This document shows, piece after piece, positions 21,228-28,197 of a stretch of 48,433 nt of DNA. The first letter of the stretch is position 1, and every line of letters starts with the position of its first letter. Both the position numbers and the translations under genes were made by a program. This DNA is from a virus. The notes below the pieces were generated by a model. That model made no database searches and was not told the origin of the DNA. It saw only the letters and a program-made list of their open reading frames with translations. Location of the stretch: IMG/VR virus record IMGVR_UViG_3300005663_000008, positions 1-48,433 of that record; one strand, given 5' to 3'.

Positions 21228-21424
21228 TCAATAAAACAGGTATTGTGATAGACAGTTATAAATTACATGTATTCAAGGACAGGTTGAGGGAACAGGGATT
21301 TAAATTTAAAGTAAAGCCCGGACCGTTTCCAAAGGCACTTTCTATACTGGTGGACACAGATAAAACCACTGAAGAAATGGAACCCATTATCAGAAAGATA
21401 AATGAAGAGGCAATAATAATATGA
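21224..21424 (+). CDS. Hypothetical protein, 66 aa, with probable ATA start
   Basis: The frame is open from before 21224 to a TGA that overlaps the FkbM start (ATGA). No ATG, TTG or well-placed GTG fits: GGAGG at 21215-21219 is followed, 4 bases on, by ATA (21224), which overlaps the upstream TAA stop as ATAA, or by ATC at 21227. The reading MINKTGIVIDSYKLHVF, then KPGPFPKALSILVDTDK, is protein-like. A GTG at 21245 is an alternative but has no site. Function unknown. Confidence 0.5.
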   Translation: MINKTGIVIDSYKLHVFKDRLREQGFKFKVKPGPFPKALSILVDTDKTTEEMEPIIRKINEEAIII

Positions 21425-22110
21425 TAAATTTCAATTACAAATTTGACTGGACATCCAACGACTCTTGGGCACTCCCGGATGGAGAGGAAATGGGGAAAGT
21501 GTTGTTTGAAAAAGTGGATTCCATGGTGGGACAGGGATCTATCCTGACTAAAAACAAGGGGGTATGTATCCAGGCCGGAGGTTTTTTCGGGTTATGGCCG
21601 ATACGATATGCCCAGGATTTTGAGTGGGTAATTACCTTTGAACCAATGGAGGAATCTTATGCCTGTCTTATGGAGAATATCCGGCGGTGTGGAGCAGATA
21701 ATATAATTGCTATTAATGCAGCACTTGGATATGAAATGGGCACTGTTAATATGCAACATGCGGTCAGGAATATCTCTTGGGGAAATTCTCATGTACTGGA
21801 ACAGGGGAACGATTTATCCTTCCATACCAATGAAGTCACTGAGGACATTATGATTATGGCTATTGATGAATTCCCTAATCAGCAAAAGCGAATAGATCAT
21901 ATAGCGCTGGATGTGGAAGCACATGAATTACTGGCGTTGAGAGGGGCAGAAATAACCATAAATCAATGGCATCCGACAATTGTTATAGAGGAACGCCTGC
22001 TTGCTCACACTAAAAATTTAACAGAAGCAAGGGACTGGTTAATTGAAAAGGGATATGAACTGGCTGGTCAAATTGAAGTGGACCTTTATTTTGTATGGAA
22101 AGGCAAGTAA
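21421..22110 (+). CDS. FkbM-type SAM-dependent methyltransferase
   Basis: 229 aa. GVCIQAGGFFGLWPIRYA is the SAM-binding motif I in FkbM form (IDxGGxxGxxxxx); WVITFEPMEESYACLMENI is motif II with the acidic EP pair that binds ribose; IDHIALDVEAHELLALRGAE is the conserved IDxEGxExxxLxG strand. FkbM enzymes methylate sugar or polyketide hydroxyls. In a phage it may modify a glycan, a nucleotide sugar or a protein. It overlaps neighbours on both sides. Confidence 0.78.
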   Translation: MINFNYKFDWTSNDSWALPDGEEMGKVLFEKVDSMVGQGSILTKNKGVCIQAGGFFGLWPIRYAQDFEWVITFEPMEESYACLMENIRRCGADNIIAINAALGYEMGTVNMQHAVRNISWGNSHVLEQGNDLSFHTNEVTEDIMIMAIDEFPNQQKRIDHIALDVEAHELLALRGAEITINQWHPTIVIEERLLAHTKNLTEARDWLIEKGYELAGQIEVDLYFVWKGK

Positions 22111-22415
22111 TGGATCTCATAGACGGAACAGGATTTGTAATGAAAGCGGTACATTTTCTTATTGAAGAACATTATATGCAACATGGAGTAATTCCCAATA
22201 TCGTTCTCGTCACTCCGAAACAGTATCATCTATTAGAGAAAGCATTCAAGTTTCAGAACTGTTTCTGTAAGGACCCTCAGGGCCGGGCGAAACGATACAT
22301 GACATATACAGTAGCGGGTAAGGTGGTCCGCATGGTCATGGAAGGGGATGAATACAGTAAGGCAGGGCAGCAGATCAAGGCGGGTAATGATTTATTTAAA
22401 GGGAGAAATAATTAA
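22110..22415 (+). CDS. Hypothetical protein, 101 aa
   Basis: The ATG at 22110 (TAATG with GGAAAGG upstream) is preferred over 22095. IPNIVLVTPKQYHLLEKAF is a Rossmann-like strand/helix; several basic residues follow (GRAKRYMTY). No family recognised. Such an arrangement is found in small phage proteins of unknown role. Confidence 0.5.
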   Translation: MDLIDGTGFVMKAVHFLIEEHYMQHGVIPNIVLVTPKQYHLLEKAFKFQNCFCKDPQGRAKRYMTYTVAGKVVRMVMEGDEYSKAGQQIKAGNDLFKGRNN

Positions 22416-22416
22416 G

Positions 22417-22755
22417 ATGACAAGAATACTCGCAAATCTACCAGATGATATGCACTTGAAATTAAAGGTAATGGCCGCTGAAGAGAAATTCCCTAAATGC
22501 AAGTCCATAGCGAAGTTGATTAATCGGGCACTGGATATTGTATATGGAAATAGAGGGAAAAATTCAGGTTATACTGTCTTGGAGCTTCACGAAGATATTC
22601 AAAATAAAACTCATAAAAAGAAAATCCGCCCTGTCCTTGGTGCCCCGGAACCTCAGGGAGCTGAAGCAAAGTTTGCCAAACAGGTAGCAGCGGAAACTAA
22701 AAAGGTAAAGAAGATAGCAGCTAAAACCCCGTTGCCGTTTAGGTTTGTGCCATGA
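22417..22755 (+). CDS. Putative DNA-binding protein, ribbon-helix-helix-like N-terminus
   Basis: 112 aa from the ATG at 22417 with GGGAGA upstream. TRILANLPDDMHLKLKVMA, then KSIAKLINRALDIVYGN, gives a strand and two helices like an Arc/RHH unit; the C-terminal half is Lys/Ala-rich (KKVKKIAAKTPL) as in small nucleic-acid-binding proteins. It could be a regulator of the rightward arm. Confidence 0.45.
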   Translation: MTRILANLPDDMHLKLKVMAAEEKFPKCKSIAKLINRALDIVYGNRGKNSGYTVLELHEDIQNKTHKKKIRPVLGAPEPQGAEAKFAKQVAAETKKVKKIAAKTPLPFRFVP

Positions 22756-23372
22756 ATATATTATTGAATCTCAAAGACAGATCTGAGGTAGCCTTTCCGC
22801 CCGGAAGAATAGATGAAGATGGTACCTGTAGTTTTTCTACCCCCAGATGTCGGGCTAATTGTAACTTGAAGCGTAATTTTTTTCAGGAAAGAGCTTATAC
22901 TTATTTTAAAGAAAACTTCCCAGAAAAAATTGTTAGAAAAATAATTGAAGATACAAAAGCTCGACATGTAGAATGGTTCATTACTGGAGATTGCCCGGAT
23001 GATATGACAGTTAAAATCAATGCAGTTATGAGGTCTTTAGCGGGAGATGGTTTTACTCAAAATGGCTTTACCCGGAATGAATTGTTGTGGTATAAATCTC
23101 ATAAAATAATTAATTTCAGGATGGCACTTACCGTAGAGGACATACTCAAGGCCCAGCGTATGAGTATATTTGGATTAACGGCTTATCCGAATTATAATAG
23201 CTGGACCTGTGATATTTTCTATCGGGGAGATATGGTAATGAATTGTGGCGGGGGTATTGGAACCTGTGGAGCAGGCTTTGTAACAGAAGGAGAGGAAGTT
23301 TATCCTGAGGATTGTATCGAGTGTTTAGATCATGTTCGGGGCTGTTTTTATGAATTCAAAAAGGTAGCATGA
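22752..23372 (+). CDS. GP88-like Cys-containing phage protein
   Basis: 206 aa. CSFSTPRCRANCNL near the N-terminus, EWFITGDCPDDMTVKI in the middle and NGFTRNELLWY after it follow the layout of the GP88 phage family, where a Cys cluster precedes GD and FTR motifs. More Cys near the end (MNCGGGIGTCGAGF; DCIECLDHVRGC) could hold a metal cluster. Function of the family is unknown. Coupled by ATGA overlap to the next gene. Confidence 0.4.
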   Translation: MNILLNLKDRSEVAFPPGRIDEDGTCSFSTPRCRANCNLKRNFFQERAYTYFKENFPEKIVRKIIEDTKARHVEWFITGDCPDDMTVKINAVMRSLAGDGFTQNGFTRNELLWYKSHKIINFRMALTVEDILKAQRMSIFGLTAYPNYNSWTCDIFYRGDMVMNCGGGIGTCGAGFVTEGEEVYPEDCIECLDHVRGCFYEFKKVA

Positions 23373-23530
23373 ACAAGAAAAAAGGAAAACAACTTAAGGA
23401 ACACGCATATAAATTATGGCCCGATGCAAAGGGCCGCATATCCGCCATAACCGGAAAGCCATATACAACCTTTAAAAATTTCTATCGGGCGGTAAAGAAA
23501 GCTTATGTCCCAGATTCCAGAAGCATGTGA
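23369..23530 (+). CDS. Hypothetical basic protein, 53 aa
   Basis: Overlaps the stop of the preceding gene by ATGA. Lys-rich (MNKKKGKQLKEHAYKLWPDA, FYRAVKKAYVPD). Resembles small phage DNA-binding proteins only by composition. Confidence 0.5.
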   Translation: MNKKKGKQLKEHAYKLWPDAKGRISAITGKPYTTFKNFYRAVKKAYVPDSRSM

Positions 23531-23672
23531 ACATTACAGGTCTACATGTGGGTGCTTGAAAAGATTAAAGAAAAATCAGGTCCCGACAATTGATCAGACC
23601 CGGTTGCATGTCTATCAAGGTGATAAAATAATTCCGTTTTGTAAGTGGTGTAATGGCAAAGAAACGATTTAA
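23505..23672 (+). CDS. Zinc-finger-like small protein, 55 aa
   Basis: Cys at C8, C15, C17, C46 and C49 (ACEHYRSTCGC, FCKWCNG) suggest a zinc site. It overlaps the previous gene by 26 bases and the terL start by 20 bases. Position directly before terL may imply coupling. Confidence 0.5.
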   Translation: MSQIPEACEHYRSTCGCLKRLKKNQVPTIDQTRLHVYQGDKIIPFCKWCNGKETI

Positions 23673-26337
23673 AAAGCCCAAACCCAAAGACATAGAGATC
23701 TATCCATTTGATCCTCATCCTCAAATCCATGTGCCCAAAGGTCATAACGGCTGGGAAGGGTACGATCCCAAAATCCATAAGACCTGGTACCAGACAAATT
23801 ATTTAGAACTCTTCAGGGAAATCAAAAGGGACCCCGATACAGCAATTCCAAAGCTCCGGCAAATTCTAATATCGGATCTATGGTTTATCTGTTACTTCAT
23901 AATGCCCTTGCCTGATGAAGTTAAGGAGTTGTTGAATCAGCCTTTTACCGTAGGATACGCGGGGAAGATCCAGAACGGTCCGATAACCGGTACTCTCGAT
24001 CTCGTAGCGCGGGAACATTTCAAGGCAGTAGATATTAATGAAAATGTATTTACTTCTGAGGGTTGGAAAAAACATGGGTCATTAAAAGTGGGCGATAAAA
24101 TATATGGTTCTAATGGAAATCTTTATAATGTTACAGAACGCACTGAAATATTTACATCTGCTGATTGTTATAGGGTTGTATTTGATGATGGATATTCAGT
24201 TGTTGTAAGCGGAGAACATCTATGGGCAGTAGAAAAACGTGGTCATCATAAACGAGAACCTATGATCATTGAAACAAAAAAATTATACAAACATCAACAT
24301 AAACCAGATAGGCGATATGCTGTAAAAGTAAATGCTCCCCTTAAATCCAGCTTGAGGTTTTTTGAATTATTGCCAATAGATCCATATACATTGGGAGCAT
24401 GGTTAGGTGACGGCACTCGTATGGATGGGGTTTTAACTTGTCAAGATAAGGAGGTCTTTGATCGTATATCAGAATTCTTTATTGTTGGTAAGGGTAGGCC
24501 GAGCAAGCCAATAACAAAAACGATAAAAGGGTTGAAGGTCAAGCTTAGAAATCAGCAATTGCTTGATAATAAACACATCCCCGAAAGATATTTTAGGGCT
24601 TCTGAACGTGATCGTGTTTCATTATTACAGGGACTTATGGATACCGATGGTACTTGTAATCCCCGTGGAACTGCAACTTTTGTTAATAAGAATTTCAGGC
24701 TCGCATCGGATGTTCATATGCTATGTTGTACTCTTGGGTTAAAACCTCAGTTTAATAGTTTTTCACAAGATCACGGGGTTGTATATTATGTATCGTTTCA
24801 AGCATATAAAAAATATCCTATATTTCACTTAAAAAGGAAACTGAAAAATTGTAAGAGTGGTGATAGAGTAGCTAGGCGATTTATAAAAGATGTTTTTAAG
24901 GTTTTGTCTATTCCTGTATCGTGTATTACTGTTGACAGTCCAGATGGTTGTTATTTAATTGGGAAATCCATGGTTACAACTCACAATAGTACCTTTATAA
25001 CCATAGGGGAAACCATCCAGTACAATATGCAATTCCCGAATAATGCCAATGCAATATTCTCCTATAACCGGGCAACTTCTAAAAGGTTCCTGAGAGAGAT
25101 AAAGCAGATCTACGAGAATGAAGATCATCCGGGCTGCAGACTTCTCCGTATGATGTTCCCGGATGTTCTATGGAGCGATCCTAAGGCCCAGGCTCCCAAA
25201 TGGTCTGAAGATGAAGGGCTGGTTCTCAAGCGTAAAACGGTATCAAGACATTCCACAATAGAAGCATGGGGTCTGCTCGATGGTATGCCTACAGGGGGTC
25301 ATTATCATAGGCGTATATATGATGATCTGGTAACTGAGGATATCGCTGCTTCTCCGGGAGAAATGGAAAAGGTTAAATTCAAATTTGACTCTTCACAGAA
25401 TCTGGGAGTTATGGCTGGTGGCCGGCACCGGGTAGCAGGGACAATTTACGCTTACGACGATCCGAATTGTTATGTCAGAGACAAGATTGAAATTATCAAC
25501 GGTGAGGAAAAACCGGTATATCATACTCGCCTATACCCCGCTACTGATGACGGTACTCCAGATGGTAATCCTGTTCTGGTATCTCCTGAGCGTTTACAGG
25601 AGCTTAAAAATACCCAGACGTTCTACTGCCAGCAGCTTTTAGATCCAGTGCCCGTAGGAGAAGCAAAATTAGACCCCGCTATGTTTATTGATATTGAACC
25701 GGAAATGATTCCGCATAAACTCTTTAAATTCGTAATTGTAGATCCAGCAGGGGACAAGGAAACTCAAAAGGGGGAAGATGACTGGGCAATTCATCTCTTG
25801 GGTGTGGAACCCTATATGGATGATATTGGTGCTTCAAATGTATATTTACTCAACTCCAAAATAGAGAAATTCGCCCATGCCCAGGCCATTGACGCGATAT
25901 GTAAAATGTATATAGATGGCGGCAGGGTAGAATGTATAGGCGTGGAAAAGGTTGGGCTTTCTTCAGTGGAAATTCATGTAGCCAATGCCATGAAGGAAAA
26001 AGGAAGATTTCTTTCTACAAAAGATGGATCTATCAGGATCCTCACTCCAGCAGGCAGGCAAAAAGACGGTCGTATCATGCAGGGAATGGATTGGCCATTA
26101 AAGAATGGGAAACTCCATATCTCCAAATCAGTGCCCAAGGCTTATAGAGATCGTATTCTCCAGGAAGCCCGGTTCTTTCCTAAGTGGTCAAAGAAGGATG
26201 GTCTTGATGCCTGGTCATATCTTTGGGATATTCTTCTGGACTTTTCTTTCTTATTTCGCAGTGAGAATGATGAGGATGACAGGGACGCAGAAAAGAGAGA
26301 TGTGGAAGCAAATGAGTTTGATCCCCTGAGGGCATAA
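23653..26337 (+). CDS. terL: Terminase large subunit with class 3-type intein
   Basis: The precursor is 894 aa; after splicing the terminase would be 573 aa. The P-loop is AREHFK (119-124) joined to STFITIGE (446 on), so the intein sits inside the Walker A-like motif between Lys and Ser. Walker B is RRIYDDLVTED (D557-D558). The nuclease domain has VIVDPAGD (D697) and ends with DGLDAWSYLWD. TerL cuts concatemers and pumps DNA into the procapsid; without splicing the ATPase should be dead. The start overlaps the previous ORF and has only a weak site (AAGTGG). Confidence 0.9.
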   Translation: MAKKRFKKPKPKDIEIYPFDPHPQIHVPKGHNGWEGYDPKIHKTWYQTNYLELFREIKRDPDTAIPKLRQILISDLWFICYFIMPLPDEVKELLNQPFTVGYAGKIQNGPITGTLDLVAREHFKAVDINENVFTSEGWKKHGSLKVGDKIYGSNGNLYNVTERTEIFTSADCYRVVFDDGYSVVVSGEHLWAVEKRGHHKREPMIIETKKLYKHQHKPDRRYAVKVNAPLKSSLRFFELLPIDPYTLGAWLGDGTRMDGVLTCQDKEVFDRISEFFIVGKGRPSKPITKTIKGLKVKLRNQQLLDNKHIPERYFRASERDRVSLLQGLMDTDGTCNPRGTATFVNKNFRLASDVHMLCCTLGLKPQFNSFSQDHGVVYYVSFQAYKKYPIFHLKRKLKNCKSGDRVARRFIKDVFKVLSIPVSCITVDSPDGCYLIGKSMVTTHNSTFITIGETIQYNMQFPNNANAIFSYNRATSKRFLREIKQIYENEDHPGCRLLRMMFPDVLWSDPKAQAPKWSEDEGLVLKRKTVSRHSTIEAWGLLDGMPTGGHYHRRIYDDLVTEDIAASPGEMEKVKFKFDSSQNLGVMAGGRHRVAGTIYAYDDPNCYVRDKIEIINGEEKPVYHTRLYPATDDGTPDGNPVLVSPERLQELKNTQTFYCQQLLDPVPVGEAKLDPAMFIDIEPEMIPHKLFKFVIVDPAGDKETQKGEDDWAIHLLGVEPYMDDIGASNVYLLNSKIEKFAHAQAIDAICKMYIDGGRVECIGVEKVGLSSVEIHVANAMKEKGRFLSTKDGSIRILTPAGRQKDGRIMQGMDWPLKNGKLHISKSVPKAYRDRILQEARFFPKWSKKDGLDAWSYLWDILLDFSFLFRSENDEDDRDAEKRDVEANEFDPLRA
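24025..24987 (+). other. Intein with LAGLIDADG homing endonuclease in terL
   Basis: 321 residues (Ala125 to Asn445 of the precursor). The first residue is Ala, not Cys or Ser. Block A is AVDINENVFTSEGWKKHGSL; block B GEHLW has Trp191; block F SCITVDSPDGCYLIG has Cys424; block G VTTHN ends with His-Asn and Ser+1, with Thr443 before His. Trp, Cys and Thr form the WCT triplet of class 3 inteins. Two dodecapeptide motifs, LGAWLGDG and LLQGLMDTDG, retain their acidic residues, so the endonuclease looks intact. Confidence 0.85.
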
Positions 26338-26339
26338 GA

Positions 26340-26495
26340 ATGGAAAATAAAATTGAATTTATAAATTATGACAATGTTTATGTGAATGGCGTAAAATTCA
26401 TAGTCTGTTTAAGATACTTTCGAATAACTACTTCTGGTGAAGTTGAAGAATCTAATAACAATGAGCATTTCTTTAAATGTTACAAGTCAAAGTGA
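26340..26495 (+). CDS. Hypothetical protein, 51 aa
   Basis: Starts 2 bases after the terL stop. Beta-rich, with Tyr and Asn (FINYDNVYVNGVKFIVCLRY) and a short Cys-Tyr-Lys end. No family recognised; the Shine-Dalgarno (GAGGG) is moderate. Confidence 0.5.
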   Translation: MENKIEFINYDNVYVNGVKFIVCLRYFRITTSGEVEESNNNEHFFKCYKSK

Positions 26496-26503
26496 GGGCA
26501 TAA

Positions 26504-26812
26504 ATGGACAAAATAGATAAGATATTTACAATTGCTGGAAGTATCGTAATTATATTTTTTGGTGTTTGGATATTAATGAGTGCTTTTAACAATACACGCG
26601 TTACAGTTAAATTTCAAGATCCTGAGACATCCTATAAGAACATATACATTCAAGAAGAAAACGGGGATGTAATTGGGGGAACTATCATCGGTGATTGCTG
26701 GTGGTTTGCGAGTGCTAAGACAGATATTCGATATCGTGGCTGTATTAATAATCGTAATGTTAAACAGGCTCTAGATGACATGATGAAAGAAATCCCACCT
26801 GATTTAAAGTGA
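26504..26812 (+). CDS. Membrane-anchored small protein, 102 aa
   Basis: One N-terminal TM helix (IFTIAGSIVIIFFGVWILM, about 7-26) without a cleavage site, then a soluble domain of about 70 residues with two Cys (GDCWWFA, YRGCIN). It may be an inner-membrane anchor facing the periplasm. The end of the gene runs into the 18-base palindrome at 26805. Confidence 0.5.
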   Translation: MDKIDKIFTIAGSIVIIFFGVWILMSAFNNTRVTVKFQDPETSYKNIYIQEENGDVIGGTIIGDCWWFASAKTDIRYRGCINNRNVKQALDDMMKEIPPDLK

Positions 26813-26822
26813 TATCACTTTA
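26805..26822. promoter_or_regulatory. Perfect 18-bp palindrome, operator-like
   Basis: TAAAGTGATATCACTTTA is identical to its reverse complement. It is the longest member of the GTGATATC site set. It lies 22 bases upstream of the promoter at 26844, where a bound protein could repress or activate. As RNA it would form a weak 7-bp stem with an ATAT loop, so a terminator role cannot be excluded. Confidence 0.55.
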
Positions 26823-26843
26823 CATTCTTATTATATTTTCTCC

Positions 26844-26872
26844 TTGACAAGATGATATCCTTCTGATATTGT
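26844..26872 (+). promoter_or_regulatory. Promoter of the virion operon
   Basis: TTGACA (26844-26849), 17-base spacer that includes GATATC and ends in TGA, TATTGT (26867-26872). It is expected to start transcription at about 26879, upstream of the GNAT-like and head genes. Confidence 0.68.
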
Positions 26873-26921
26873 TTGAATAATTAGATAATATTTTCAAAAT
26901 CTTTTAGTGGTAGGTGAGAGA

Positions 26922-27491
26922 TTGGTAAGTAAAGCCAACGAGATAGCCGAAACAGCCGCAGTGGTTTTTAAAGCTGGCTCTATTAAATGTGGAGTCGGCT
27001 TTTTTTACGATATATCAGACACGAAATCATGTCATATGTCTTTCATGTTTGATATCCTTAAAACCCATCCTGATTACTTCCCGGATAATATTAAAATGGA
27101 CAGTCTTATGGATCTGATCCATCTCTATTCAGATAAGGTATTTGACAGTTTGACTCTCTGGCGGGGCGGGGAAATTGTTGGGGGAATTTATCTTGATAAT
27201 TATATACAGGATATCTGCACCGCTGATATCAATATATTTCTGAAACGTCATCGGGTGAATCCTGAATATACCTCAGGGCTGCTATTAACTGCCATTCGGC
27301 ATTTCATGTTAAAGCACGATCTGAAACTTATCGGATCTATAATTGAAGTTGATAATGATGCCTGTTTAAAATTGGCAACAGCTGTACGCGGGGAAGTTAC
27401 TCATATAATGAAGGGGTACAAAACCGTAGGCGGAGTTTTGAAGGATTGTGTCTATGTCAGTGTTTTGAGAGAGGGGGTCTTGAATGGGTAA
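26922..27491 (+). CDS. GNAT-like acetyltransferase-fold protein
   Basis: 189 aa from a TTG at 26922 with GGTGAG upstream; a GTG at 26907 has no site. LTLWRGGEIVGGIYLDNY and ADINIFLKRHRVNPEYTSG, then LLLTAIRHFMLKHDLKLIGSIIEVDNDACLKLA, follow the GNAT order of strands and the acetyl-CoA helix, but the Q/RxxGxG/A loop is altered, so activity is doubtful. GNAT-like genes often lie ahead of podovirus portal genes. First gene behind the strong promoter. Confidence 0.55.
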   Translation: MVSKANEIAETAAVVFKAGSIKCGVGFFYDISDTKSCHMSFMFDILKTHPDYFPDNIKMDSLMDLIHLYSDKVFDSLTLWRGGEIVGGIYLDNYIQDICTADINIFLKRHRVNPEYTSGLLLTAIRHFMLKHDLKLIGSIIEVDNDACLKLATAVRGEVTHIMKGYKTVGGVLKDCVYVSVLREGVLNG

Positions 27492-28197
27492 AGGTGGAGG
27501 CGGGGGCGGGTCAGATAATATCAGCCGGGAATCTCTGGATCTGCAAAAGGAAATGTTTGAATTCCAGAAGGAACAAGTTAAGTTAGCTAAGCAGGGCCGG
27601 GAATCAGAGGAAGCGAAACTCGCAGCTCAGGCTGAACTCACCACTCGATTAAATAGGCAGGGCAGACAATCCACTATTAAAACTATCAAGAAAAGGGAAA
27701 GTTTTGATATTTTCTTTGAGCAATTCAAAAAAGATCAACCTCTGGATATCCCTGATTCAGTTCCGGTAGATCAGGCATTACAAGATAAATTTAGAAGTGA
27801 TATCACAACTGAACTGGGAGCTGAGTTTGATGCTCGGCTGGACAATAGAGGGTCTGGTTATGTATTTAGAGGTAATAACCCCAGTAAGCGGCTTATTGTA
27901 GATAGCTCAGGGAAGTTAATTACACAGACTAAAAATGCTGAACTAGGGGGTTTTGATGAGCTTTCAAGAGGATCTTCCTTGGCAACAAAGGATTTATTCA
28001 TTTCCAGAAATATTGAATCCCGTACCAGCTCTGCAATCTCAACCGCTACTACTGCTGAGGATCGTAGGCGCAAAGAAGCTGAGAAATTACAATTACAATC
28101 TGGGCGTAAGGCCCATGGTGAACAAAAACCATTTGAAAGATTGATAACTTCCCCAGCTAGAGTTCGACAGGCCGGATTTCTAAGGAGAAATATATAG
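27484..28197 (+). CDS. Virion-associated protein of unknown function
   Basis: 237 aa. The N-terminus is MGKGGGGGGSDN, followed by a coiled-coil helix (SLDLQKEMFEFQKEQVKLAK) and a repetitive charged C-terminus that ends RRNI. Proteins of this appearance precede portal genes in many podoviruses and may be minor structural or internal proteins. Overlaps the portal start. Confidence 0.5.
   Translation: MGKGGGGGGSDNISRESLDLQKEMFEFQKEQVKLAKQGRESEEAKLAAQAELTTRLNRQGRQSTIKTIKKRESFDIFFEQFKKDQPLDIPDSVPVDQALQDKFRSDITTELGAEFDARLDNRGSGYVFRGNNPSKRLIVDSSGKLITQTKNAELGGFDELSRGSSLATKDLFISRNIESRTSSAISTATTAEDRRRKEAEKLQLQSGRKAHGEQKPFERLITSPARVRQAGFLRRNI

Noticed and set aside
26805-26822. Intrinsic terminator at the 18-bp palindrome
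   Set aside because: As RNA the stem is AU-rich with a 4-base loop and the T-run is broken; similarity to three other palindromes near promoters favours an operator.
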